64,000 nucleotides of DNA from Methylaequor sp002691245 (GCA_002691245.1 NZHH01000028.1:1-64000), one strand, 5' to 3'; positions 28,598-37,934 are shown, numbered from the stretch's first letter. The notes: generated by a model from the sequence alone, not told the origin. A program made the numbers and translations.

Positions 28598-28962
28598 AAT
28601 ATTTTATTTTTCTATTAAGCTTTTTTTATTTTGACAGTTTTGCAATTGAACCATATGAGAAGCTAAAAGATGAAAATTTGGAAAAAGTAGCAATTGAGAT
28701 AAGCAAACAACTTAGATGTTTAGTTTGCCAAAATGAAGATATTCATAATTCTAATGCCGATATCGCAAAGGACCTAAGAATGTTAGTTAGGAAAAAGCTG
28801 TTGGCTGGCCAAACTAAAAAAGAGATCTTAAATTATGTGCATGATCGTTATGGAGATTTTGTTCTTTTTTCTCCTCCCTTCAAGTTTCAGAACTTGGGAT
28901 TATGGATAATGCCTTTAGGTTTTTTTATTGTTTTAACTTTTTACTTTTTTAGGAAAAACTAA
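28594..28962 (+). CDS. ccmH: Cytochrome c maturation apocytochrome thiol reductase subunit
   Basis: A 122-residue protein with a signal peptide, the LRCLVCQNEDI active site (Cys-x2-Cys), the helical bundle with DLRMLVRKKL, and one C-terminal membrane helix ending FRKN. It handles disulfide exchange with apocytochrome c and forms the CcmFHI lyase. It overlaps ccmG by four bases and ccmI by one. Confidence 0.95.
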   Translation: MKYFIFLLSFFYFDSFAIEPYEKLKDENLEKVAIEISKQLRCLVCQNEDIHNSNADIAKDLRMLVRKKLLAGQTKKEILNYVHDRYGDFVLFSPPFKFQNLGLWIMPLGFFIVLTFYFFRKN

Positions 28963-29597
28963 TGTTACTATTTTTTGTAATAATATTAGCTCTAATTTTT
29001 TTTACTTCTTTTTATCTTAAAAGATATGACATGAGCTTCGCCAAATTCATATTTCTCTTTTTTTTTTTTTTTATATCAACAGGGGTTATATACTATAAAA
29101 AAGGTAATTTAGAATCATTCACATTCGAAAACAATTTAGTCGCAAATATTGAGAATGTTATTAAAGATCCAGAAGAATTAAAAAAAATCGATCCTGAACT
29201 GATTATATTGTTTTTAGAAAAAAAACTAGAGGACAATCCCAAAGACATTAACGGCTGGTTAATTCTTGCGAGAACGTGCGTTATCAGTGGGTACGTTCAA
29301 AAAGCTGATATGTACTATAAAACTGCACTTTCCTATTATCCTCAAAATAAAAATGCATTAGTAGAATATTCTATTTTAAAGAAAAATACTAATCAAACCA
29401 AGAGTGCAGTCAAACTTTTATCATTTTCAAAAAAACTGTATCCAGAAGATAAAAAAATAAGAGAATTATTAATTGAAATTTTAATCACAAATAAAAAAGT
29501 AACGACAGCTATAAAAGAGATCAATGAATTAATTGAAATAAAAAAAGATGATCAAGATTATGTCGAATATGTAAAAGAAAAGTTTAAATTACGATAA
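28962..29597 (+). CDS. ccmI: TPR-containing cytochrome c maturation protein (CcmI-like)
   Basis: A 211-residue protein with two N-terminal membrane helices (about residues 1–20 and 25–45) and at least three TPR-like repeats (GWLILARTCVISGYVQKADMYYKTALSYYPQN) in the rest. CcmI captures the C terminus of apocytochrome c. It is shorter than many alphaproteobacterial CcmI proteins, which reach 350–400 residues, and appears to have only the membrane and TPR core. It closes the ccm cluster and overlaps the opposing pabC by nine bases. Confidence 0.82.
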   Translation: MLLFFVIILALIFFTSFYLKRYDMSFAKFIFLFFFFFISTGVIYYKKGNLESFTFENNLVANIENVIKDPEELKKIDPELIILFLEKKLEDNPKDINGWLILARTCVISGYVQKADMYYKTALSYYPQNKNALVEYSILKKNTNQTKSAVKLLSFSKKLYPEDKKIRELLIEILITNKKVTTAIKEINELIEIKKDDQDYVEYVKEKFKLR

Positions 29598-30464
29598 TTC
29601 GAGATTTTTTACTTTTGAACTTTCGTTTTCAAAATAACTTATCAAACTTGATAATGGCTTCGCTTTCAAAAATTTTTTTTTTTCAAAACTATTAACTGGC
29701 AAAACTTTTATTATAGAGTTAGTTAGAAACATACTGTCATAAGAAACAACACTTTCTTTTTTAACTTTAACCTCTGTAACCTTTTCAAAAAAAAATTTTG
29801 ACTTTTCAAGTATAATTTGTCTCATAACACCTCCAATACCAGATTTATTAATTTTTGGTGTATATAAATTATTATTTTTTATAAAAAATATATTTGTCAT
29901 AGTTCCTTCTATTAAATTTTTATGAGAGTCACATATGATACCTTCATAAAAATTATCATCCCATTCAGCCCTTGCCATTACAGAATCAAGTCTATTTAGA
30001 TGCTTTAAGCCAGCGAGTTGTTTGTTTTCTGTTATTGGTGATTGACAATAAGTAACTTTGATTTCTTTTTTCACCTTATATTTTGTAAGTATTTTTGGAA
30101 AACATAAAAAAATGACTGACGGTAAAATTTTTTGATCGAATTTATAACCTCTTCCACCCACACCCCTGGTTATAATTATTTTTAAAACACCATCATGAAT
30201 TCCACTATGTAACGCTTTTTTTAATATTTTATTTTTGTATTCATTTAATATTCTTAAACTCGGCATTTTAATTTTCATTAATATACAAGTCTTTCTTATT
30301 CGCGAAACATGTCTNTTCCAAAATTCNACCCCAACNATATTTTCCTCTTTCAAGAAACACCATGNCATTGTCTCGAANAAACCATCTCCATATGANAANC
30401 CCCTATCAAGAACTGAAATCTTATCTTCAAACTCTCCATTNATTAAGGATAAATATTTACTCAT
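29589..30464 (-). CDS. pabC: Aminotransferase class IV, probable aminodeoxychorismate lyase
   Basis: A PLP enzyme of about 291 residues. It has the SYGDGxFETM opening block, the KHLNRLDSVMARAEW segment with the catalytic Lys, EGTMTNIFFI and SGIGGVMRQIILE. That is the class IV pattern shared by PabC, BCAT and D-alanine transaminase. Its position downstream of, and overlapping, pabB argues for PabC, which releases pyruvate to give p-aminobenzoate for folate. I start at ATG 30464 (MSKYLSL); an ATG at 30479 would add five residues. Confidence 0.85.
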   Translation of the reverse strand: MSKYLSLXNGEFEDKISVLDRXXSYGDGXFETMXWCFLKEENXVGXEFWXRHVSRIRKTCILMKIKMPSLRILNEYKNKILKKALHSGIHDGVLKIIITRGVGGRGYKFDQKILPSVIFLCFPKILTKYKVKKEIKVTYCQSPITENKQLAGLKHLNRLDSVMARAEWDDNFYEGIICDSHKNLIEGTMTNIFFIKNNNLYTPKINKSGIGGVMRQIILEKSKFFFEKVTEVKVKKESVVSYDSMFLTNSIIKVLPVNSFEKKKFLKAKPLSSLISYFENESSKVKNLELS

Positions 30465-31854
30465 NTTTAAATGACCCAACNGCCTTTAACATNCCATTTG
30501 CTTTTGCTTCTGTTTCAAGCGTCTCACTCATCGGAATTGAATCNGCAACTATTCCTCCTCCGGCACGAAAATATATATCNTTTTTTTCTTTTANAATTGT
30601 TCTTATTAANATATTCAAATCCATATTTCCATTNTGGGTCACATACCCAAAAGAACCTGTNTANGGACCCCTTCCTTGTTTTTCAAGTTCACCTAAAATT
30701 TGCATGCATCTNACCTTTGGACATCCTGTAATTGTCCCCCCAGGAAAGACTGAGCGAATTACGTCGCCAGGCATTATGTCTTTTTTTTTTTCTCCACTTA
30801 TGTTTGATACGATATGATGTACATGGGCATAAGTTTCAATTGTCATCATTTCATCTACCTTAACTGTTCCTGATTTACAAACCTTTGAAATATCATTTCG
30901 TTCCAGATCAACAAGCATTAAATGTTCTGCTTTTTCTTTATCTGAGTTTTTTAATTCATTAGTTAATTCAATATCAATCAAACCTGAGGCTCCTCTTGGT
31001 CGTGTGCCAGCAATTGGTCTTGTTTGAATATGGTCTCCTGTTATCGAAATCAACCTTTCAGGAGATGAGCTTATAATTGAACTGTTTTCAAATCTCACAA
31101 GACCAGCAAACGGTGATGGGTTTGAATTTCTAAGTTGCTTGTATATATCAATATCTGAAACGCTATCATCTACTTTAAACCTCCATAATCTTGATAAATT
31201 TGCTTGAAATATTTCTCCTTGAAAAATGTAATCTATACATGACTGGACCTGTTTTTGATGTTCATCAAAAGTACCTNTAGAGTGTATTTTAATTNANCCN
31301 CGGTGANTTGTNTCTTCATCAAATTTATCTAAAGAAGCTAAGTCTGCTTCCATATCATTTATTTCATTTAGAAAGTTTTCACTATCAGTAACTAAAATTA
31401 TTTTCTTCTCAACATGATCAAAGATAATTGCAGAGTTGACTCTGGCAGCAAAAGCATCAGGCAGTTTATANGGAGAATCTGGAATTTTTATTGANGTTTC
31501 NATTTCTTTTGCAACTTCATAGCCTAAATATATAAACCAACCGCCGCAAAATGGTATGTGTTTATTATCATAATTTGTTTTCCCTTGCTTTACCTTGTTC
31601 GAATTCCAAAGTTTATTAAACTCTCGAAGAAAATCATTTTTATCATTTTTTTTTAAAATAATTTCTGGCTTATGGAAAACTATCGAGTTTCTATTATTTT
31701 CATTTCCTCTTGAGGAACTTTCCAAAAAAAAAGGATATTTTGTTGGAAATTTATCTACAAGATTTACCAAGTCAGGATAATTATCTTTTTTTTCAAAATT
31801 CAAAACCAATGCATTCCAACCTTCTCCAGTAATTTTTTTTTTTAAAACTTTCAT
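30457..31854 (-). CDS. pabB: Aminodeoxychorismate synthase component I
   Basis: A 465-residue chorismate-binding enzyme. The motif IFQGEIFQANLSR, the block IAGTRPRGA and the EKAEHLMLVDLERND active-site stretch are all present, and the C terminus has SVFPGGTITGCPKxR and YFRAGGGIVxDS. It makes 4-amino-4-deoxychorismate with an amidotransferase partner (PabA), which is not in the window. TrpE has similar motifs, but the PIAGTRPRG sequence and the neighbouring pabC favour PabB. N bases cluster in the last 100 codons. Confidence 0.9.
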   Translation of the reverse strand: MKVLKKKITGEGWNALVLNFEKKDNYPDLVNLVDKFPTKYPFFLESSSRGNENNRNSIVFHKPEIILKKNDKNDFLREFNKLWNSNKVKQGKTNYDNKHIPFCGGWFIYLGYEVAKEXEXSIKIPDSXYKLPDAFAARVNSAIIFDHVEKKIILVTDSENFLNEINDMEADLASLDKFDEXTXHXXXIKIHSXGTFDEHQKQVQSCIDYIFQGEIFQANLSRLWRFKVDDSVSDIDIYKQLRNSNPSPFAGLVRFENSSIISSSPERLISITGDHIQTRPIAGTRPRGASGLIDIELTNELKNSDKEKAEHLMLVDLERNDISKVCKSGTVKVDEMMTIETYAHVHHIVSNISGEKKKDIMPGDVIRSVFPGGTITGCPKXRCMQILGELEKQGRGXXTGSFGYVTXNGNMDLNXLIRTIXKEKXDIYFRAGGGIVXDSIPMSETLETEAKANXMLKXVGSFKXE

Positions 31855-31930
31855 AAACTAATTGTAATCTAATATATAGAGATTATATTGCATTTTTATA
31901 CTAATATTTACATGCTTTAAATAGGAAATT

Positions 31931-33211
31931 ATGTTTCATACTGTAGTAATAGGAGGAGGTTGTCTCGGTGCATCGGCGGCAATATCCCTTCAAAGAAAGC
32001 TTAACGAAGAAGGGAAGGGTGGCAAGGTATGTCTATTAGAAAAAGCTGTTCTGTGTGCAGCAGAATCCTCAAGACATTCAGGTATTGTTAGATCCGCCAA
32101 CGCAGATCCAGACGCTTCAGTTATGGCTTCTATGAGCTCTCACATGTGGAAAGATCTAAGTAAAGTTTGGGGTATCGATATGGAGCTTGACGAATTCGGT
32201 GCCATCTGGATTGCAAAAAAAAATTCCGATGGTGAGAATCCTGTTTGGCAACAACTATCTGACAGGATGAAGAAGATTGATTTGACATTTGAAGAAATTG
32301 ATACTTCCTCTGCCACTGAAAAGTGTGGAAAAACTTTATTAACAGACAATGATGAATCNTACTTTTATGAACCAGAGGCATTTCAACTNGACCCNAGTAT
32401 TTTAAGATCAACCCTATACAATGCAATAGATCAAATTGGAGTNGAACTGATGGAAAAAACAGAAGTTGACACAATCTTGACTAAAGGAACTGAAATTATA
32501 GGTTTAACTACAAACAACGGAAAGATTAACGCAAAAAACTTTGTGAATGCTACTGGAGCATGGAGTTCCCAACTATTCTCTAAAATAGGTTTAAAAATTC
32601 CTGTCACTATTGAACCAGTCTCGGTTGTGAACTGGATGGAGAGCCCCAGACAAATAAAATACGAATATCCGATTATTGCTGACTATACAAACTTGTGTTA
32701 TTTTCGTTCTTGGAGAGGAAATAAAATGCATGCACACCAACCCAGGAAAAGATCAGTTTATGAGATAGCTAAGAATTTTTTGAACGATTTGACCTCTGTT
32801 AATGGAGGTGAATACCTAAACGAACCAATGAATCAATCACTAGCCTACAATCAAATAAAAAATTACGAAGATATTTCCAAAAAAAGGTTTTCAAATATTG
32901 ATAAAACAGTTTATGCATCCGGTTATAGATCATTTTTCGATATAACCCCAGATCTACGATTTATTTTAGGAAAAGATTCAAAATATAAAAACCTTTTTCA
33001 TAATTTGGGTTCTGGTCAAGCTATGAAATATTGTCCGGTTCTAGGCGAATGCATAGCAGAGGACATCATGAACGACGAGAATATAATTAACAAATTTGAC
33101 TACAAAAAATTTAACATTAAAAGATTCAGTGACAATTATATGAAAGACTTTTGGAATCTGGTACAAGGTGAAGAAAACACCCTACACAGACAAGGAAAAA
33201 ATACTCTTTAG
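31931..33211 (+). CDS. FAD-dependent oxidoreductase (DAO family)
   Basis: A 426-residue flavoenzyme. The dinucleotide fold is at the start (VIGGGCLGASAAISLQ), followed by ESSRHSGIVRSANADP. The terminal NLGSGQAMKYCPVLGECIAEDI matches the DAO family's second FAD contact. Such enzymes oxidise sarcosine, glycine, dimethylglycine or D-amino acids. The substrate is not predictable. No tetrahydrofolate-binding domain is attached. It is convergent, with a four-base overlap, with a lone cNMP-binding domain gene. Base composition is less AT-rich than neighbouring genes. Confidence 0.82.
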   Translation: MFHTVVIGGGCLGASAAISLQRKLNEEGKGGKVCLLEKAVLCAAESSRHSGIVRSANADPDASVMASMSSHMWKDLSKVWGIDMELDEFGAIWIAKKNSDGENPVWQQLSDRMKKIDLTFEEIDTSSATEKCGKTLLTDNDEXYFYEPEAFQXDXSILRSTLYNAIDQIGXELMEKTEVDTILTKGTEIIGLTTNNGKINAKNFVNATGAWSSQLFSKIGLKIPVTIEPVSVVNWMESPRQIKYEYPIIADYTNLCYFRSWRGNKMHAHQPRKRSVYEIAKNFLNDLTSVNGGEYLNEPMNQSLAYNQIKNYEDISKKRFSNIDKTVYASGYRSFFDITPDLRFILGKDSKYKNLFHNLGSGQAMKYCPVLGECIAEDIMNDENIINKFDYKKFNIKRFSDNYMKDFWNLVQGEENTLHRQGKNTL

Positions 33212-33612
33212 TCCTTATCATCCGAAAGAGATGTGACCACATTTAAACTCCTCCAAAAATCTTCACTTTTTAAGTTTATATCATTTAATCTCATCAACAA
33301 ACTTCTTACAATAGCTCTAACCACAGGGTCTGCTTCGGTAAGCTTATTCTTTAACGTTTTCTCATTTATAGGGTATAAAATGCAATTTGTGTCCGCTTCG
33401 GCGGTCACAGATCGAGATTCTTCGAGTGATGGGCCTCTTTCTCCAAAAATTTCTCCTTCACCAATTTTCCCCAAAAGTAATCCACCCGGGCTATATATAT
33501 TTACCCGTCCTGAGTGAACATAGTAAGCAAAGTGAGCAACATCTCCTTTTGTATAAATCTTCTTTCCTTTACTAAATTTTAACTGATTTATTCCTATTTT
33601 CTTTTCATTCAT
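33208..33612 (-). CDS. Stand-alone cyclic-nucleotide-binding domain protein
   Basis: A 134-residue Crp-type ligand-binding domain without any helix-turn-helix. The beta-roll reads KGDVAHFAYYVHSGRVNIY, then GKIGEGEIFGERG in the phosphate-binding cassette position, and SRSVTAEADTNCILYPI at the end. The cassette has Glu but the usual Arg is displaced, so cAMP binding is uncertain. A C-terminal helix follows. It could act as a small regulatory partner or bind another effector. It starts just before the unusual 33615–34973 gene, in the same direction and with two bases between, so the two may be co-transcribed. Confidence 0.78.
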   Translation of the reverse strand: MNEKKIGINQLKFSKGKKIYTKGDVAHFAYYVHSGRVNIYSPGGLLLGKIGEGEIFGERGPSLEESRSVTAEADTNCILYPINEKTLKNKLTEADPVVRAIVRSLLMRLNDINLKSEDFWRSLNVVTSLSDDKD

Positions 33613-33614
33613 AT

Positions 33615-34973
33615 TTAATTTATTCCAAAAAATTTTTTATTATCTAAGTATCTTTTTGAATACTTAATCTTTGGTTTAGTAAATTTACCAAATATACCTC
33701 TTTTTTTAAAGTCAATCGATAAAGATTTATTTGAGTTAATATTTATTGATTTTATATTTAATTTTTTTTCCAGAATTTGTACAGATTTTTCAAGTACAAT
33801 AGATTCCATTGAAGTAGGAAAATAAACCTTATCTCTTACAAGGTAAATTGGTATATTTACAGAACTTAATTTCTTAATCAAATTATAAAAAAAAATAGAA
33901 GTGAATTGATCCCAACCAATATTTTTATATCTAAAAATAAAATCCGAGATTCTTTGATTTTTTAGAATATGATTTGAAATTGCATCTTTGATTTCATTAT
34001 TAGTGAAAGAAACTAAATCTAATTTTTTTTTTTCGTTGAAAACTGATTTTAGAAAACTGTTAGAATTTTTTGATCTAAAACTTTTTATTATTAAGTAACA
34101 CAATTGGTCATAGTTGAGAACACTTGAAAAAGATCTGGGCTGCAAAACAATGTTTGTATTAGATATAAAACTTAAAAAATCTCCAAAAAAATCTAGAAGA
34201 TTCAAATAACTAGTTGAATTGTTATTGATAGTAAATTCATTTTTGATTTGCAAAAATATTTTCAAGTCGATTTTATTCCACCAACATCCATTTATCAATG
34301 GTTTGCTTGGCGATGATCTATCATATAAATAATTTGATGTAGAGTATTTAGAAATAACAAGCTTTCTGTTGTCGCCCCTGGTTAAATAATTATTTTCGTA
34401 TGTAGGAATATCAAATAATGTTTTTGAAATTAGTGTATTATAATATTTCATAATACCTCTTATTTCTCCTGACTCGTATGTATCTTTATATTCAAATAAA
34501 TTATTCTTATCATAAACAAACATGAATTCCCTTTTGAGATGATTATAGTTTTCGTTTTTAAAATCTTTTATTCTTTGAAAATGATTTATTAAAAATTCTG
34601 ATGGACGAATTCTTGTTCGTCTGCTTTTTCTAGTTTTTGAATCATAAAAACCGGGATAAACTTCAATATATTTATTGTCCCTTAAATAATTGACTATTCT
34701 AATTAAATACGAGGAAATTCTATTTGGATTATATCTCGATTTGCAATTATAACCTCTTTTTGACATTGATACAGTTAAGAATTGCGAACTTGATTCTGAC
34801 CATGAGAAATACAGTTCTAAAACTAAGAGCCGAAGGTGTCTTTTAAATAATTCGCTATAGGTATCGCCTGAAAAGTTAGTTATACAATTGTCGATTATTC
34901 CAAGGTCTGTATTTCTTTGGATGTCCAATGGTCTACTAAAATCAAAATCTAATTGATAACTTGGGTATTTCAT
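33615..34973 (-). CDS. Uncharacterised protein with winged-helix-like N terminus and polymerase-like C terminus
   Basis: About 452 residues from ATG 34973; an ATG at 35030 would add 19 residues but would overlap yggT. Using the longer numbering, residues 60–150 look like a winged-helix DNA-binding domain (ISSYLIRIVNYLRDNKYIEV) ending in the basic RRTRIRPSEFLINHF. A NGCWWNKI stretch (247–254) and a LNLLDFFGDFLSF stretch (276–288) follow. The C terminus has an RISDFIF block and IPIYLVRDKVYFP (393–405). To my eye this order resembles a family of phage- and plasmid-borne proteins that carry GGWWQ, E(L)DYS and VHDS motifs; here the acidic and His positions are altered. That relationship is inference. 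Function unknown. Confidence 0.62.
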   Translation of the reverse strand: MKYPSYQLDFDFSRPLDIQRNTDLGIIDNCITNFSGDTYSELFKRHLRLLVLELYFSWSESSSQFLTVSMSKRGYNCKSRYNPNRISSYLIRIVNYLRDNKYIEVYPGFYDSKTRKSRRTRIRPSEFLINHFQRIKDFKNENYNHLKREFMFVYDKNNLFEYKDTYESGEIRGIMKYYNTLISKTLFDIPTYENNYLTRGDNRKLVISKYSTSNYLYDRSSPSKPLINGCWWNKIDLKIFLQIKNEFTINNNSTSYLNLLDFFGDFLSFISNTNIVLQPRSFSSVLNYDQLCYLIIKSFRSKNSNSFLKSVFNEKKKLDLVSFTNNEIKDAISNHILKNQRISDFIFRYKNIGWDQFTSIFFYNLIKKLSSVNIPIYLVRDKVYFPTSMESIVLEKSVQILEKKLNIKSININSNKSLSIDFKKRGIFGKFTKPKIKYSKRYLDNKKFFGIN

Positions 34974-34991
34974 AATAGATTCTACTAGATT

Positions 34992-35279
34992 ATGTACTTT
35001 ATTGACTTTTTTGCATACATTATTTTTCAAATTTTACAAATTTATAAGTATTCAATTATTATTTATGTGATACTCAACATGTTAATTTCTTTTAATGTAA
35101 TAAATAATTCAAATTCATTGATATCAATTATTATAGATTTTTTATTTAGATTGATAGAACCAGCTTTAAGAGTTATAAGAAAAATAACTCCTAATTTAGG
35201 TGCGATCGATATTTCGCCAGTTATATTAATAATTATTATTGAAGCGTTTCAGTATATAATGACCAAATACGGATTTTAA
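34992..35279 (+). CDS. yggT: YggT-family membrane protein
   Basis: A 95-residue protein with two long hydrophobic segments (about residues 3–33 and 75–92) and the conserved LIEPALRVIRKITPNLGAIDISPVI core. The family is a small integral membrane protein linked to osmotic or cell-division functions. The length is usual. Its stop is one base upstream of the folD start, so it is probably in one operon with folD. Its 5' end lies 18 bases from the start of the opposing gene. Confidence 0.88.
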   Translation: MYFIDFFAYIIFQILQIYKYSIIIYVILNMLISFNVINNSNSLISIIIDFLFRLIEPALRVIRKITPNLGAIDISPVILIIIIEAFQYIMTKYGF

Positions 35280-35280
35280 A

Positions 35281-36177
35281 ATGGACAAAAAAATTATTGA
35301 TGGAAAATTAGTATCTTCAGAAATAAGACAAAAAATAAAAATTTTTGGAGATAAGTTAACAAGTAAAACTCAAAAGACACCTGGTCTTGCGGTCGTCCTC
35401 GTAGGTGAAAATCCTGCTAGTAAAGTTTATGTAAAAAATAAAATTGAAAAAACAAAAGAAGTCGGATTCAACTCAATTGAACATAGATTAGATGAAACAG
35501 TTAGTGAAGAAGAACTACTAAAGGTTGTCGATGACCTAAATACTAATACTGAAGTTCAAGGGATACTTGTACAACTTCCGTTGCCGGATCATGTCAATTC
35601 CGATAAAGTCCTTGATAGAATAACGCCAGAAAAAGATGTAGATGGTTTTCATGCCAACAATGTCGGAAAACTTTGGTCAGGATTAAATTCTTTGGTTCCT
35701 TGCACACCATTAGGTTGTAGCATTTTAGTGAAGAAAGTGTTTGATGATCTTTCGGGAAAACATGCCGTGATAATTGGAAGATCAAATATTGTTGGAAAGC
35801 CCATGGCAGCCCTTCTTCTTGGAATGAATGCAACCGTAACCATTTGTCACTCTAGGACTAAAGATCTCTCGTTAGTTTCAAGGGATGCCGATATATTAGT
35901 TGCAGCGGTTGGCATACCAGAAATGGTAAAATCCTCGTGGATAAAAAAGGATGCAATGATTATTGATGTTGGCATTAATAGAATTGAAAAATCTGGGAAA
36001 AAAATACTAGTTGGAGATGTAGATTATGATGATTGTTATGAAAAATGTGCAAAGATCACACCGGTTCCAGGTGGTGTTGGGCCAATGACTATTGCTTGCT
36101 TGTTGCTCAATACCCTGTTGGCTTCTTACACTCAATTTAATGAGCCGGTTCCAAATTTATCCTCTATTCTTAAGTAA
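35281..36177 (+). CDS. folD: Methylenetetrahydrofolate dehydrogenase / cyclohydrolase
   Basis: Bifunctional one-carbon enzyme that interconverts methylene-, methenyl- and formyl-tetrahydrofolate. The 298-residue protein has VKNKIEKTKEVG with the catalytic Lys, the VQLPLPDHVN block, PCTPLGC, GRSNIVGKPMA and the C-terminal PVPGGVGPMT. Its end overlaps the argG gene by 21 bases on the opposite strand. It complements the pab genes upstream in folate metabolism. Confidence 0.96.
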   Translation: MDKKIIDGKLVSSEIRQKIKIFGDKLTSKTQKTPGLAVVLVGENPASKVYVKNKIEKTKEVGFNSIEHRLDETVSEEELLKVVDDLNTNTEVQGILVQLPLPDHVNSDKVLDRITPEKDVDGFHANNVGKLWSGLNSLVPCTPLGCSILVKKVFDDLSGKHAVIIGRSNIVGKPMAALLLGMNATVTICHSRTKDLSLVSRDADILVAAVGIPEMVKSSWIKKDAMIIDVGINRIEKSGKKILVGDVDYDDCYEKCAKITPVPGGVGPMTIACLLLNTLLASYTQFNEPVPNLSSILK

Positions 36178-37359
36178 TTTGAGCCTTAAAGCATTAAGTT
36201 TTATAAATCCATTGGCATCACGTTGATCATAGATCGCGTCTTCTTCAAATGTTGCCATCTCTGGAGAATACAGACTATCTTCTGATTTTCTACCTTCAAC
36301 AATTATATTCCCTTTATATATCTTCAACCTAACTACTCCATTTACTTTCTTCTGTGATTCATCAATCAACTTTTGAAGCATTGCTCTTTCTGGAGAAAAC
36401 CAAAAACCATTGTAAATCAACTCGGCATATTTTGGCATTAGTTCGTCCTTTAAGTGAGCGGTAGCTTTGTCTAGTGTTATACTTTCAATTGCCCTTCTTG
36501 CCACTAAAAGAATTTCTCCTCCAGGTGTTTCATAAACACCGCGTGATTTCATCCCAATAAATCTATTTTCAACAATATCAATTCTTCCAACACCATTCTC
36601 CCCCCCAATCTTATTTAGTTGTTCAAAAATCTCAAACGGATTGTAGTTTTTTTCATCTATTGAAATGGGGTTACCGTTGTTGAACCTTATCTTTAAAAAG
36701 CATGGTTTATTTGGAGCATTCTCGCATGATATAGTTCTTGTAAACATTGATTCGTCTGGAGATTCCCAGGGATCCTCTAAAACCTTTCCTTCATATGAAG
36801 TATGTAATAAATTAGCATCCATGGAGTATGGAGGAGAATCAACTTTGTCTTTAGGAATAGGAATTTGGTGTTTCTCTGCATATTGTATTAGGTCATTCCT
36901 TGACTTAAACTCCCATTCCCGCCAAGGTGCTATAACTTTGATTTTTGGGTTCATAGCATAATAACCTAGTTCAAATCTAATTTGATCATTCCCCTTTCCA
37001 GTAGCACCATGTGAAACATAATTTGCTCCAACTTTTTTTGCTAATTCTATTTGCTTCTTCGCAATTAATGGTCTTGCTATTGAAGTGCCTAATAGATAAT
37101 AACCTTCATACAAGGCATTAGCTCTGAACATTGGGAAAACATAATCTCTTGCAAATTCTTCTCTTAAGTCTTCAATATAAATTTGCTTTACTCCAAGTTG
37201 TTTAGCTTTTTTTTTCGCTTGAGTAATTTCTGCACCCTGACCGATGTCAGCTGTATAACAAACAACCTCAAGATTTTTTTCATTTTGAAGCCATTTTAAA
37301 ATTATTGAGGTATCTAGTCCACCCGAGAAAGCTAGCACTACTTTATCTTTTTTTTTCAT
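36157..37359 (-). CDS. argG: Argininosuccinate synthase
   Basis: Joins citrulline and aspartate in arginine biosynthesis with ATP. The 400-residue protein starts with the PP-loop LAFSGGLDTSIIL, with VSHGATGKGNDQIRFE near residue 115, and the MKSRGVYETPGG block near residue 280. Length matches the family. It is followed by the IalB-like gene in the opposite order, with a nine-base gap upstream, so the two minus-strand genes may be co-transcribed. No other arg gene lies in the window. Confidence 0.96.
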   Translation of the reverse strand: MKKKDKVVLAFSGGLDTSIILKWLQNEKNLEVVCYTADIGQGAEITQAKKKAKQLGVKQIYIEDLREEFARDYVFPMFRANALYEGYYLLGTSIARPLIAKKQIELAKKVGANYVSHGATGKGNDQIRFELGYYAMNPKIKVIAPWREWEFKSRNDLIQYAEKHQIPIPKDKVDSPPYSMDANLLHTSYEGKVLEDPWESPDESMFTRTISCENAPNKPCFLKIRFNNGNPISIDEKNYNPFEIFEQLNKIGGENGVGRIDIVENRFIGMKSRGVYETPGGEILLVARRAIESITLDKATAHLKDELMPKYAELIYNGFWFSPERAMLQKLIDESQKKVNGVVRLKIYKGNIIVEGRKSEDSLYSPEMATFEEDAIYDQRDANGFIKLNALRLKLLKNRG

Positions 37360-37368
37360 AAAAATTAT

Positions 37369-37878
37369 TTATTTTTTTTTACAGGCCTCGTTAATTTTTT
37401 GATACGCTTTGCTAAAACCTAACAAAGAGTAGGTATCTGTTGTGATTGTACCCCTAGTTGATGTTCCAATAACTTTCATTTTCATAGAAGATTTTAGAAA
37501 CTTTATTATTTTTTCGTCATCTGGTGGACTAAAACTCCATGCCCTAGAGCCAGATGTAAACAGTTGAAACTTTGAGTCTCCAATTGTAATTTCAGGATTA
37601 CTATCAGCTTTATAATTATAACCTGTTATTATACTAAATTCATTCCACTTGTTTTGTCCAGGTAAGTGAGTGATTACTGCAAATATCTCACCCCTTCTCT
37701 TATAATTGCCTTCCGAAGTTTTTGGTTTAGAAACTGCCATACATGCAAGATTTTTTCCCTCTCCCTCTGCATATGCACTCCAGTCATTAAATTTTTCTAA
37801 TTCTTTAGTTTCTATCATGGAGAACTTTGAAAGAAATATTATCAGTGTGAGAGTTTTTGTTAGAAAAAAATAATTCAT
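37369..37878 (-). CDS. Invasion-associated locus B (IalB)-like exported protein
   Basis: I start at ATG 37878, which gives a 169-residue protein with a clean signal peptide (about residues 1–20); earlier ATGs at 37893 and 37917 would add cytosolic residues. The mature part has WSAYAEGEGKNLACMAVSKP, FSIITGYNYKADS, AWSFSPPDDEKI and GTSTRGTITTDTYSLLGFSKA, the typical IalB block, with two conserved Cys (one near residue 46, one in NEACKKK). It is a small periplasmic or outer-membrane protein common in alphaproteobacteria; the name comes from Bartonella and does not imply invasion here. Confidence 0.8.
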   Translation of the reverse strand: MNYFFLTKTLTLIIFLSKFSMIETKELEKFNDWSAYAEGEGKNLACMAVSKPKTSEGNYKRRGEIFAVITHLPGQNKWNEFSIITGYNYKADSNPEITIGDSKFQLFTSGSRAWSFSPPDDEKIIKFLKSSMKMKVIGTSTRGTITTDTYSLLGFSKAYQKINEACKKK

Positions 37879-37934
37879 TATTTTTATTGACATATCTATT
37901 AATAAATTGCAAGACACTATAACTCAAAATAATA

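Noticed and set aside
30362..30817. 151-codon plus-strand ORF over pabC/pabB
   Set aside because: It is antisense to conserved PabC and PabB motifs and rich in ambiguous residues; a shadow of real genes.
31580..31640. T-loop-like gttcgaattcc
   Set aside because: No acceptor, D or anticodon stem can be drawn around it, and it lies within pabB coding sequence.
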